Positions 1 to 6,520 are shown, counted from the first letter of the stretch. The stretch is DNA of 25,750 nt from an uncultured Bacilli bacterium (GCA_947631285.1 CANRKS010000006.1:1-25750), one strand, 5' to 3'. Program-made: numbers and translations. Notes: generated by a model not told the origin, from the letters alone.

Positions 1-58
1 CCCCAATTTATCTATATAGTCGGTTTTATATGAATAACTTACCTTACTAGGTATTTAT

Positions 59-67
59 ATTATATCA
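59..67 (-). promoter_or_regulatory. extended -10 promoter reading out of the window
   Basis: On the minus strand this reads TGATATAAT, a TGn extension joined to a perfect TATAAT -10 box. No good -35 box lies 16-18 bases upstream. It sits just past the stop of the 115-717 gene and points toward the left edge, so it would serve a gene beyond the window. The same nonamer occurs before two other genes here, which raises confidence. Bases 1-114 show no coding frame or terminator that I can support. Confidence 0.45.
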
Positions 68-114
68 TGGATATTTTTAATAATACATACTTTTACTTAA
101 ATTTAACACATTTA

Positions 115-717
115 TTATCTACTTTTTGAATATTCACTAGATATATTAGCATAATTGATTTGTAAAGCTTGTAAAATATCCTCCCTTTTATAGCCTTCTT
201 TAATTAATTCATCAACCGTTGTACTGATCTCTCTTAAAGGCCTTTTTTTATTGTTATCTATTAACGATAAGACATAATTTTGTAAACTTTCTAAAGTTAA
301 ATCATATTCTTTTTCTTTATATCGTTCAAATATTTTAATATCTCCTCCTATTTTTTTACTTGGAAAATAAATAAAAGGATTGAGGATATGTACTTCATAT
401 ATTTTATCATTATGTTTTATTAAAACTTTCAGATCATATGTTAAATCTTCTTCCCTATTTTTAACCATTTTCATATATCCCAATAAAACTCTATATAAAA
501 TAACAGTATGTTCATATATATTTTTATCTTCATATGAATAAGTTTTAAAATCATAGGGAAGTATTTTAAACAAATTATTAAACCATTGCGTAAATTCACT
601 AGATAAAATATAAGCATAATTAGGGCTATAATATCGAAATTTTTTAACTTTTTCTAAATATTCTTCCCTTTCATATGTTTTACTTAAATTATTTAAATCT
701 TTTAAATCAAGATCCAT
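115..717 (-). CDS. hypothetical protein, paralog of its upstream neighbour
   Basis: I do not recognise this 200-residue protein. It has no signal peptide or membrane segment and is rich in Lys, Glu and Tyr, so it is probably cytosolic. An AGGA ribosome-binding site lies 8-9 bases before the ATG. It follows the 731-1366 gene after 13 bases, so the two are probably co-transcribed. Its layout matches that gene: an early segment SSEFTQWFNNLF compares with SEDYMSWLIESA, and the C-terminal motif GYKREDILQALQINYANIS compares with GLDINEILNLLQVNYASLA. The two look like divergent tandem duplicates. The conserved C-terminal helix could be a protein-protein contact, but that is a guess. A phage or conjugative origin is possible but nothing nearby supports it. 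Confidence 0.7.
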   Translation of the reverse strand: MDLDLKDLNNLSKTYEREEYLEKVKKFRYYSPNYAYILSSEFTQWFNNLFKILPYDFKTYSYEDKNIYEHTVILYRVLLGYMKMVKNREEDLTYDLKVLIKHNDKIYEVHILNPFIYFPSKKIGGDIKIFERYKEKEYDLTLESLQNYVLSLIDNNKKRPLREISTTVDELIKEGYKREDILQALQINYANISSEYSKSR

Positions 718-730
718 TTTATTTTTCCTA

Positions 731-1366
731 TTATCTTTTATTAATTTGTTCTTTTATTTCTTCATTTGCGAGAGAAGCATAATTTACTTGTAAGAGATTA
801 AGGATTTCATTAATATCTAATCCTCTATTTTTTAAAGTCTCTATGGCTTTAGTTATTTCATCTTTTTTACTTTTCTTATCACATAAAGTATCCATAACAA
901 ACGTAATTACATTATCAAGAAGAATAACTTCTCTAATATATAAATTACTCTTTTTAAAATCTTCTGGACCTTTTAAAGATAATTCTATTTCAAAAGGATT
1001 AAGGGCTTTTTGAGAATTACTATCATAGACAAATTTATTAGTTAAAAGGCCAACATTACCATGATAGCTAATAATAATTGTTCTTTCAGCGGTAAGATTA
1101 CTTCCTTTTTTATAATGATAAGGGCTTTCAATATTTAATTTAGCCATATAATCCTCTAAAACAGTTAATAGTAATGAGGCATTATCTTTGGTATCTTTAC
1201 TTTTAGGAAAAGTCATACTAGTTGCACTTTCAATAAGCCAACTCATATAATCTTCACTTAAAAAGCGTTCATATTCTTGATATCTTTTTTCTTCTTCTAA
1301 ATGAACTTTTCTTAATTCAGTTTGTAATTTTTCTTCTTGTTTTTGGATTGCTTTTAATGTTTTCAT
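731..1366 (-). CDS. hypothetical protein with N-terminal coiled coil, paralog of 115-717
   Basis: A 211-residue protein that I cannot assign. Residues 5-35 are a charged heptad-like stretch rich in Lys, Glu and Gln, typical of a short coiled coil. A middle alpha/beta region follows. The C-terminal motif around residues 178-198 (GLDINEILNLLQVNYASLA) is shared with the next gene downstream. There is no signal peptide or membrane segment. The ATG is preceded by AAAGGA at a good distance, and a promoter with a perfect TATAAT lies about 30 bases upstream, so this gene probably starts a two-gene transcript separate from the cadherin-like gene before it. Function is unknown. Confidence 0.7.
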   Translation of the reverse strand: MKTLKAIQKQEEKLQTELRKVHLEEEKRYQEYERFLSEDYMSWLIESATSMTFPKSKDTKDNASLLLTVLEDYMAKLNIESPYHYKKGSNLTAERTIIISYHGNVGLLTNKFVYDSNSQKALNPFEIELSLKGPEDFKKSNLYIREVILLDNVITFVMDTLCDKKSKKDEITKAIETLKNRGLDINEILNLLQVNYASLANEEIKEQINKR

Positions 1367-1394
1367 AAATCTTTCCTTTCCAAATACGGGTATT

Positions 1395-1423
1395 ATTATA
1401 GCTTAAAAAAAGGAAAGAAGCAA
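1395..1423 (-). promoter_or_regulatory. promoter for the two small paralogous genes
   Basis: On the minus strand, TTGCTT (1418-1423) and TATAAT (1395-1400) are separated by exactly 17 bases. The -10 is perfect and the -35 matches 3 of 6 consensus bases. The expected start of transcription is near 1388, about 20 bases before the ATG at 1366. The -35 lies inside the putative terminator hairpin of the upstream gene, so the intergenic space does double duty. Confidence 0.5.
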
Positions 1424-1437
1424 CTTCTACTTTTTCC
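1405..1437 (-). terminator. possible intrinsic terminator of the cadherin-like gene
   Basis: On the minus strand AGAAG-TTG-CTTCT forms a 5-bp hairpin. It can extend through a bulge by pairing GGAA/TTCC, and a run of seven T follows. It overlaps the stop codon of the cadherin-like gene. The stem is weak and bulged, so the call is tentative. Confidence 0.35.
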
Positions 1438-2725
1438 CTTTTCCTTTTTTCTTATTTATTAAATAATTTTTTTTCATATTTCTTTTAATAAAAATACCAA
1501 TAACTGTTACCATAATAATAATAGATATAATAAATATAATTAAAAGTATTCTTAAAAGTAAATTATTTTTAGCTAAGGCTTTTTCTTCTTCGGCATTTAA
1601 TTTATTAACTATTATTTTATAAGTACTACTACTTTTGCCAGTCTCAGTAACTTTAATAAAAATTTCATTTAAACCTTCTTTTAAATCAGTATTACCACTA
1701 ATGGTTATATCGGCTGTTTTAGATGACTTTGCTAAAATATCTAAGTTTACTACGTTATTACCAACCGTTAAATTATAAGTATACTTATCTTTTTCAAAAT
1801 TTTCTTGTAATTTATAATCTTTTACTTTTAAATCATCTAAGATACTAGAACCATTTAATTTAGTTACTTCAATTGTATATTCTAAAGTATCTTTATTTTC
1901 GGCAGTGACACTTATGACATAAACGGAAACGCCACTGGCGAGTTTATGGAGACCTAAGCCGTTAATTTTTGCCCCTTCTTGATTAGGATCTCCCATTATA
2001 TTTATTTCTTCGACATCTTCATTTACTTCTAAGGAATATCTATAAGTTCCACTATTAAAGGGAGGTGTTAAATTATAATTTTCAATATTAAGACTTTTTA
2101 GGGTATTATCATTGCTGGCATCTTCTCTTATCACCTTTATTTTATAAGTTGTCGTTGTGCTATCTGAGGCCGTTACTAAAATATCAAAAACATTTTCTCC
2201 TACTTCTAAATATCTTCTTCCTAAACCATTAATGGTAGCTTGTGGATTATTAGCCACAGCAATAATATTTACTTTATCAATTTTATATGGAACAGTGACA
2301 CTATATTCTAAGTTTTGGGGATTAAAAGTTTTACTAATATCAATTTCTTCTAAATTTAAAGATTTTAAAGATGAATCACTTGATACGACATCTAAAGATA
2401 AAACAGCAGGACAGGTAGCTACAATAGAACCATTTTTTAAAAAGGTAATGGTCGTTCTTATTAGAGCATTACCATATTTTATGGGACTAATAATTCCTTC
2501 TTTAGATACAGTAGCAATACTATTATTAAACGAATAAAAATCCGCTGTATATTCATAATTGGTGTTAATCGATATAAAAGCTTTTTCATTCATTCCAATT
2601 TTATCTTTATCTAAGTTTATTTCTGCTTGATAAAGATTACCAGCACTACAAGTAACTCCTAAAACTACTTGAGGTATTAATAAAAGACAACTTAGCATTA
2701 CGCCTAGGAAATATTTTTTCATCAC
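1427..2725 (-). CDS. exported, membrane-anchored protein with three cadherin-like beta-sandwich domains
   Basis: A 432-residue surface protein. Residues 1-23 form a signal peptide: MMKK, then a hydrophobic core, cleaved around VLG/VTC. Residues about 30-113 resemble a bacterial Ig-like (Big2) domain, with the typical SIATVSKEGIISPIKYGNA. Three repeats follow at about 118-200, 207-290 and 295-376. Each begins LxxLxL or LDDLKV, carries YxYxLxV, and ends with a TYKIKV-type strand, which is the pattern of the Cadherin-like beta-sandwich family common in Firmicute surface proteins. Residues 389-413 are a transmembrane helix, followed by a Lys-rich cytoplasmic tail, so the protein should be held in the membrane with its domains outside. 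AGGAG lies 9 bases before the first ATG, with a second ATG next to it. It has its own promoter and follows the terminator of the large surface-protein gene. Ligand unknown; adhesion or cell-wall interaction is inference. Confidence 0.8.
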   Translation of the reverse strand: MMKKYFLGVMLSCLLLIPQVVLGVTCSAGNLYQAEINLDKDKIGMNEKAFISINTNYEYTADFYSFNNSIATVSKEGIISPIKYGNALIRTTITFLKNGSIVATCPAVLSLDVVSSDSSLKSLNLEEIDISKTFNPQNLEYSVTVPYKIDKVNIIAVANNPQATINGLGRRYLEVGENVFDILVTASDSTTTTYKIKVIREDASNDNTLKSLNIENYNLTPPFNSGTYRYSLEVNEDVEEINIMGDPNQEGAKINGLGLHKLASGVSVYVISVTAENKDTLEYTIEVTKLNGSSILDDLKVKDYKLQENFEKDKYTYNLTVGNNVVNLDILAKSSKTADITISGNTDLKEGLNEIFIKVTETGKSSSTYKIIVNKLNAEEEKALAKNNLLLRILLIIFIISIIIMVTVIGIFIKRNMKKNYLINKKKGKGKK

Positions 2726-2750
2726 ACTCTACTCCTATTTTTCTAAAAAC

Positions 2751-2759
2751 ATTATATCA
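2751..2759 (-). promoter_or_regulatory. extended -10 promoter of the cadherin-like gene
   Basis: TGATATAAT on the minus strand, ending 25 bases before the ATG at 2725. No convincing -35 is visible. It lies between the upstream terminator (2788-2808) and the gene start, as expected for an independent transcript. Confidence 0.6.
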
Positions 2760-2787
2760 TACGTTATTAAATTAATAAATATTCATT

Positions 2788-2808
2788 TAAAAAATGGCCG
2801 AAGCCATT
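2788..2808 (-). terminator. intrinsic terminator with TTCG tetraloop
   Basis: On the minus strand AATGGC-TTCG-GCCATT forms a perfect 6-bp stem with a C(UUCG)G loop, an exceptionally stable tetraloop, and continues into a T-run. It lies 17 bases past the stop of the large surface-protein gene and should end that transcript. Confidence 0.85.
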
Positions 2809-2824
2809 ATTAGTTATTTTATTA

Positions 2825-5119
2825 TTATATATTATTTATAATATAAGGGTGATTAAGAGTACCAATACCAGACAATTTTAATCCTTTTTTTAGATAGAAG
2901 ACTGGTCTAATGGAGTATGATGAAATAATTTCTAAATCTTTTACTGAACCTGTACTATAAATTGCCCAGGCTTTAGTATTTAAAGTCCTTGACATTGTCC
3001 ATTCCTCAGAAGAAGGTGCACCCTTATTAGAAGTACTTAAGTCTATAGTGTCATTATTGCTTAAGTGTAACCAACTTTTTTTACAATTTTGATGATAACT
3101 TGATGAGGCATTGTAATAACATCTTAATTGTTTATCATAATCATATTCGTTAGCTGTTCCCGCCAAGTAATATTCACTTACATACATAAGCCCTATTTTG
3201 GTGTTTTTTAATATCCCGTGATTGGAACCAGTTTCTAAAGCTTCTTTTTCATTTTGAAAAGCATTTATACTAGTTGTATCAGAAGCAATTCCTGAAGTAC
3301 CAGAATCTAATACACCATATTTCCAATCATGATACTCAATTAGTTTTTCCCAATTATCATTTTGCATATAAGGATAATCTAAAGTATTTGTTAGAAAATA
3401 ATTATCGTTTAATTTACTTTGTAAATCGGCCTCAGCCCAGTTTAGAGTAATATTTTCAGAGCTATGCCAAGCATATGGCGTATCTAAGGCTTCTCTTTTG
3501 ATTAATTTAATTTGATCATTGGTTGTATCAATTCCAATAATCCGATACATATATTTATCAGTGTTATTTAAGCATTCATCTTCTTTTTGAGTACCGAAAC
3601 AAATATAATTATTTACATCATTAATTATTTTTGAGCCGGTAGTTTCTACTTGTCCATAGAAACGTCTTAAAGTATCTTCTCTTTTATTCATATACTCTTC
3701 CGTTTCTAATTCTTTACTGGCTAGGATTACATCTTTAGCTTCATATATAGGATTAGAGGGTTCTTTAATTATATAAGGATTAGCTAAACTACCATCGCCA
3801 TCTATTATTTTTATATTTTGGGTTAAATAAAAGACAGGCCTAACAGAATTATTATAAGTTAAAAATTGAAAAAATACACCATTACCCCCACTATACCATG
3901 CGTCTGTATCGCTATACCTTGTCATCGTCCATTCATCAGAATCAGGAGCAGCCTTTTTAGAACTACTTAAAGCTTCTGTATCATTGTTGTATAAATATAA
4001 CCAACTTTTCTTACAAGATTCTATGTCACTACCACCATACATGCATTTTAATATATCATCGTCATTATTAGTAGTTCCTGATAAGTAATAATCACTAGCG
4101 TACATAAGCCCAATTTTTGTGTTTTCTAAAGTATTATTCCAGGCTTCTTTTTCAATTTGAAATGCTTGTGTGCTTGTTGTATTTTCATTAAAGCTTGATA
4201 TATCCCCATATCCCCAATCATGAAAAGCTATTATGCTTGTCCAATTACTTTCGATGCTATCATCACTTTGCAGATATGGATATTCATTAATATTTGTTAA
4301 AAAATAACTACCATTTAAATTATTTTGAAGATTAGATTTTTCCCATGTTATATTGTCAGCATTATGCCAAGCATAAGCAGTATTTAAAGCTTCTCTTTTA
4401 ATTATTTTCAATTCATTTGTTTCAGTATCTATCCCAATAATACGATAAAGATATTTGTCCGTATCATTTTTACATTCTTCTTTATTACTAATACCAAAAC
4501 AGATATAGTTGTTTACATCACTTAATATTTTATTTCCGCTTACTTCTGCTTGCCCTTGAAATCTTCTTAAGGTGTCATTTCTAGCTGCCATGTGATCTTT
4601 AGATTCTAAATATGGATTTGTTGAGAGTACTTTTAAAGCATTTCCATTATTTACTCCACATACTAAATTATCTACTGTTATCGTAATATTTAATGTTTTA
4701 CCTGCTAGGTATGATTGATCTATTTCTGTATTATTTACTTTTAAATATCCTGTTATTGATGCTTCAGCACTTTCACTGACACTTAACTCTACTTCTATCT
4801 CTTTTGTTACTGAATCAGGTAATTCTTCCGTTAGTAAATCATATAAGTCTACTGTTTCTTCTGTTTTGCCAGAAGTAATATATAATATAGCATCTCCTTT
4901 TTGTAATACTTTACCCATAGAATCTTCATTTGTATCCATTGTGATTGTTACTTTAGCTGTACAATCACTTGCTTCTTTATTCGTTCTCGTTATGGTGGCA
5001 AATGTTAAGGTACCATCTTCTTCAGTTAATTTATAGTTTTCACTATCTACAGTTGTAGCATAATATGCTTTATTTGGATTATTTTTTGCCATATCAGATA
5101 CTGTTAAATTGATATGCAT
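2825..5119 (-). CDS. large SipW/TasA-like exported protein with duplicated module; export signal cut off by an upstream stop
   Basis: The open frame gives 764 residues from an ATG with a strong AAGGAG 8 bases upstream. The true gene very probably began at 5308: 63 in-frame codons upstream encode a SipW/TasA-like signal anchor, but codon 2 there is TAG. Residues 1-155 look like a TasA-type beta-rich domain. Two copies of a module of about 280 residues follow at about 171-453 and 471-762. Each runs DTLRRFxGQ, DVNNYICFG, DKYxYRIIGID, KREAL, IGLMYxSxYYL, CKKSWL, EWTMxR, RPVFYL and NPYII/HPYII. Each module keeps four cysteines (207, 216, 359, 369 and 507, 516, 667, 679), suggesting disulfides outside the cell. 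There is no LPXTG motif or C-terminal membrane helix. The module resembles uncharacterised domains of gut Firmicute surface proteins, but I cannot name it firmly. From the 5119 start the protein would stay in the cytosol. It is a single-gene unit with its own promoter and terminator. Confidence 0.75.
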   Translation of the reverse strand: MHINLTVSDMAKNNPNKAYYATTVDSENYKLTEEDGTLTFATITRTNKEASDCTAKVTITMDTNEDSMGKVLQKGDAILYITSGKTEETVDLYDLLTEELPDSVTKEIEVELSVSESAEASITGYLKVNNTEIDQSYLAGKTLNITITVDNLVCGVNNGNALKVLSTNPYLESKDHMAARNDTLRRFQGQAEVSGNKILSDVNNYICFGISNKEECKNDTDKYLYRIIGIDTETNELKIIKREALNTAYAWHNADNITWEKSNLQNNLNGSYFLTNINEYPYLQSDDSIESNWTSIIAFHDWGYGDISSFNENTTSTQAFQIEKEAWNNTLENTKIGLMYASDYYLSGTTNNDDDILKCMYGGSDIESCKKSWLYLYNNDTEALSSSKKAAPDSDEWTMTRYSDTDAWYSGGNGVFFQFLTYNNSVRPVFYLTQNIKIIDGDGSLANPYIIKEPSNPIYEAKDVILASKELETEEYMNKREDTLRRFYGQVETTGSKIINDVNNYICFGTQKEDECLNNTDKYMYRIIGIDTTNDQIKLIKREALDTPYAWHSSENITLNWAEADLQSKLNDNYFLTNTLDYPYMQNDNWEKLIEYHDWKYGVLDSGTSGIASDTTSINAFQNEKEALETGSNHGILKNTKIGLMYVSEYYLAGTANEYDYDKQLRCYYNASSSYHQNCKKSWLHLSNNDTIDLSTSNKGAPSSEEWTMSRTLNTKAWAIYSTGSVKDLEIISSYSIRPVFYLKKGLKLSGIGTLNHPYIINNI
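2834..4579 (-). repeat. two tandem copies of a module of about 280 residues within the surface-protein gene
   Basis: Unit 1 spans about 4579-3761 and unit 2 about 3679-2834. The shared motif DTLRRF occurs at residues 182 and 482 and DVNNYICFG at 201 and 501, an offset of exactly 300 residues (900 bp) in the first part. Later motifs drift by about ten residues through small insertions: the CKKSW cysteine is at 369 and 679. The protein similarity is obvious, but the DNA has diverged, so the duplication is not recent. Confidence 0.9.
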
Positions 5120-5308
5120 ATTATTTACTCCTTGCTTAATTGTTACAACATCAGCATTACCAGTTTCAATATCGACATTTGTGTTGGTGACGTCTCCACT
5201 TACATTTAAAGAAAAGAAGGCATAAGTTGCCCCAACGACAGCGATTACTAATGTTATGACTGCTACTAAAGTGCCAATTAATAATTTACTTTTATTTTCT
5301 TCCTACAT
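5120..5308 (-). pseudogene. disrupted N-terminal signal-anchor segment (ATG then TAG) of the surface protein
   Basis: In frame with the downstream gene (5308-5119 = 63 codons) there is AAGGAG, 7 bases, ATG and then TAG. After the stop the frame stays open and encodes EENKSK, a hydrophobic helix (LLIGTLVAVITL and onward) and GATYAFFSLNVSGDV, the hallmark of SipW-dependent TasA-like proteins. No ATG, GTG or TTG in frame lies between the TAG and the hydrophobic stretch. A single base change (for example AAG or GAG to TAG) explains it. The options are an inactivating mutation, an assembly error, or a deliberate start-stop element with reinitiation at 5119. Confidence 0.7.
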
Positions 5309-5370
5309 TTTACTACTCCTTTTATAGTTATTATGTTTAATTTATGAAATAATTATTACATGCCTAAATG

Positions 5371-5388
5371 TGATATCGATATGATATC
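5371..5388 (-). promoter_or_regulatory. putative operator, downstream box
   Basis: On the coding strand GATATCA-TATC-GATATCA: two identical heptamers at an 11-bp period. It begins about at the predicted transcription start and matches the box at 5431-5448 in 15 of 18 bases. Heptamer-N4-heptamer is the layout of PhoB/OmpR-type response-regulator sites. The identity of the regulator is inference. Confidence 0.5.
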
Positions 5389-5395
5389 TAATTTG

Positions 5396-5424
5396 ATTAT
5401 AATATAAGATCTTTTGTTATTCAA
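5396..5424 (-). promoter_or_regulatory. promoter of the large surface-protein gene
   Basis: TTGAAT (5419-5424) and TATAAT (5396-5401) on the minus strand with a 17-base spacer: perfect -10 and 4 of 6 at -35. Transcription would start near 5389, leaving a leader of about 80 bases before the ATG-TAG at 5308. The two operator-like boxes sit immediately on either side. Confidence 0.6.
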
Positions 5425-5430
5425 TTACAA

Positions 5431-5448
5431 TGATATCAATTTGACATC
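5431..5448 (-). promoter_or_regulatory. putative operator, upstream box
   Basis: On the coding strand GATGTCA-AATT-GATATCA, six bases upstream of the -35 box. It is a near copy of the box at 5371-5388, exactly 60 bp away start to start. Its position just upstream of -35 would suit activation; the downstream copy would suit repression. Confidence 0.5.
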
Positions 5449-5483
5449 TTTAAAAGGAAGAAATTATTTATTTTATATATAAT

Positions 5484-5506
5484 AAAAAAAGCATTTACTT
5501 ATGCTT
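5484..5506 (-). terminator. intrinsic terminator of rplU-prp-rpmA
   Basis: On the minus strand AAGCAT-AAGTAA-ATGCTT forms a 6-bp stem followed by further T residues (a T-run of seven in all). The hairpin includes the last codons and stop of rpmA (stop at 5499-5501), so the terminator and coding sequence overlap. Confidence 0.75.
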
Positions 5507-5783
5507 CGTAAACGCTTACTTTCTTTTTACTTCTACCCAATCTTTCGTATTTGACAACACCATCTATTTTACTAAATAAAGTATGATCTTTACCCATTCC
5601 TACATTAGTGCCTGGATAAATTTTAGTACCTCTTTGACGATAGATAATTGAACCAGCTGTACAAATTTGACCATCTGCAAGTTTAGCTCCTAATCTACGT
5701 CCACGAGAATCACGACCATTATCAGTAGATGATTGTCCTTTTTTATGGGCAAATCTTTGAATATCTAACTTAATAAATAACAT
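5499..5783 (-). CDS. rpmA: 50S ribosomal protein L27 with cleavable N-terminal extension
   Basis: A 94-residue L27, a large-subunit protein near the peptidyl-transferase centre. The core is classic: HKKGQSSTDNGRDSRGRRLG, then IIYRQRGTKIYPGTNVGMGKDHTLF. As in other Firmicutes the protein starts with an extension (MLFIKLDIQRFA) before the mature AHKKG end. In this group it is removed by the Prp protease, which is encoded immediately upstream, 3 bases away. The usual pre-cleavage sequence is LQFFA; here it is IQRFA, with Arg replacing the first Phe. The ribosome-binding site AAAGGAGAG is encoded by the last codons of prp. It is the last gene of the rplU-prp-rpmA unit and ends in a terminator overlapping its stop. 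Confidence 0.97.
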   Translation of the reverse strand: MLFIKLDIQRFAHKKGQSSTDNGRDSRGRRLGAKLADGQICTAGSIIYRQRGTKIYPGTNVGMGKDHTLFSKIDGVVKYERLGRSKKKVSVYEA

Positions 5784-5786
5784 AGT

Positions 5787-6083
5787 TTACTCTCCTTTAC
5801 TAATTTTTATATTTTTAGGATATTGCTTTTGTAAATCTTCTAATAAAGTTACCATATTATTAATTAATTTTTGCGTTATATCATCATTTTGGAAAATGTT
5901 TATTTGCATAAGATCCTTTTGATCTTTATATTTAATGGCTTCTTTATTAAAATTTAAGATAGCATTTATTGTTGTATAAACAATACAAGAAACGCTAGCG
6001 CAAACAATATCATTACCATATGTATCATAATTAGCATGACCTTTAATTATAATACTATTTTCTTTTAAATTTACTTTAATCAT
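5787..6083 (-). CDS. prp: ribosomal-processing cysteine protease Prp
   Basis: A 98-residue cysteine protease (YsxB family) that trims the N-terminal extension of L27 so that L27 can function in the ribosome. The catalytic pair is visible: His16 in KGHANYD and Cys28 in GNDIVCASVS, 12 residues apart as in the family. It sits between rplU and rpmA, the invariant position for this gene in Firmicutes, with 2-3 base gaps to both neighbours, so all three are made together. Length is close to the usual 105-110 residues. Confidence 0.93.
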   Translation of the reverse strand: MIKVNLKENSIIIKGHANYDTYGNDIVCASVSCIVYTTINAILNFNKEAIKYKDQKDLMQINIFQNDDITQKLINNMVTLLEDLQKQYPKNIKISKGE

Positions 6084-6085
6084 AA

Positions 6086-6385
6086 TTATTTGTTAATTTT
6101 TGTAACCACTAATTTAGTATATGGTTGACGATGACCTTGTTTTTTACGATATTTCTTTTTAGGTCTATATTTGAAAACAATAATTTTTTTATCTTTACCT
6201 TGTTTTTCTACTTTACATTCAACAGATGCTCCTTTAACCGTTGGATTACCAGCTTTACCATCAACGAATAAAACTTCATCAAATTTAACAGTTGATCCAA
6301 CTTTAGCATCTAGTTTTTCTACATAGATAACATCATTTTCTGCTACATAATATTGTTTTCCACCAGTTACAAATACAGCTTTCAT
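6086..6385 (-). CDS. rplU: 50S ribosomal protein L21
   Basis: A 99-residue L21, a 23S rRNA-binding large-subunit protein. The start MKAVFVTGGKQYYVAENDVI and the basic C-terminal part YRPKKKYRKKQGHRQPYT are diagnostic. AAGGAGGT lies 5 bases before the ATG. It is first in a transcript with prp and rpmA, and its mRNA leader folds like the L21 leader, so it is probably under autogenous control by L21. Its promoter lies at the very end of spoIVFB. Confidence 0.97.
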   Translation of the reverse strand: MKAVFVTGGKQYYVAENDVIYVEKLDAKVGSTVKFDEVLFVDGKAGNPTVKGASVECKVEKQGKDKKIIVFKYRPKKKYRKKQGHRQPYTKLVVTKINK

Positions 6386-6485
6386 TTCATACCTCCTTAT
6401 TTATTTTTTTAAGTCGCGCCCTTAAGGTGCTAAATAAATAGTCTTATAACCTTTTTAGTGCGGTTTTTTCCGAAATGACTTAAAC
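6386..6485 (-). ncRNA. L21 ribosomal protein leader
   Basis: The leader from the predicted transcription start (about 6485) to rplU can close with an 8-bp perfect helix, TTTAAGTC (6484-6477) with GACTTAAA (6415-6408). Inside are a CGG-A6-CCG hairpin (6472-6461) and a second arm AAGGT/ACCTT. A structured leader here is expected, since Firmicutes carry an L21 leader motif at this position. I assign it from position and fold, not from a covariance search. Confidence 0.65.
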
Positions 6486-6491
6486 GTGTTA

Positions 6492-6520
6492 ATTTTATCA
6501 AATATTAGGTCTTTTGTCAA
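6492..6520 (-). promoter_or_regulatory. strong promoter of rplU-prp-rpmA
   Basis: TTGACA (6515-6520), 17 bases, TAAAAT (6492-6497): perfect -35 and 5 of 6 at -10. The -35 and most of the spacer lie inside the last codons and stop of spoIVFB, so the ribosomal genes can be expressed independently of the mre/spoIVF genes. Confidence 0.85.

Noticed and set aside
2157..2537. Plus-strand open frame of 126 codons
   Set aside because: It lies entirely antisense to the cadherin-like gene, has no ribosome-binding site and gives a low-complexity Ser/Leu/Lys product; it is a shadow of the AT-rich coding strand.
5303..5305. TAG read as an amino acid throughout the genome
   Set aside because: TAG ends the cadherin-like gene and rnc at expected positions, so genome-wide recoding is unlikely; only local suppression remains possible.
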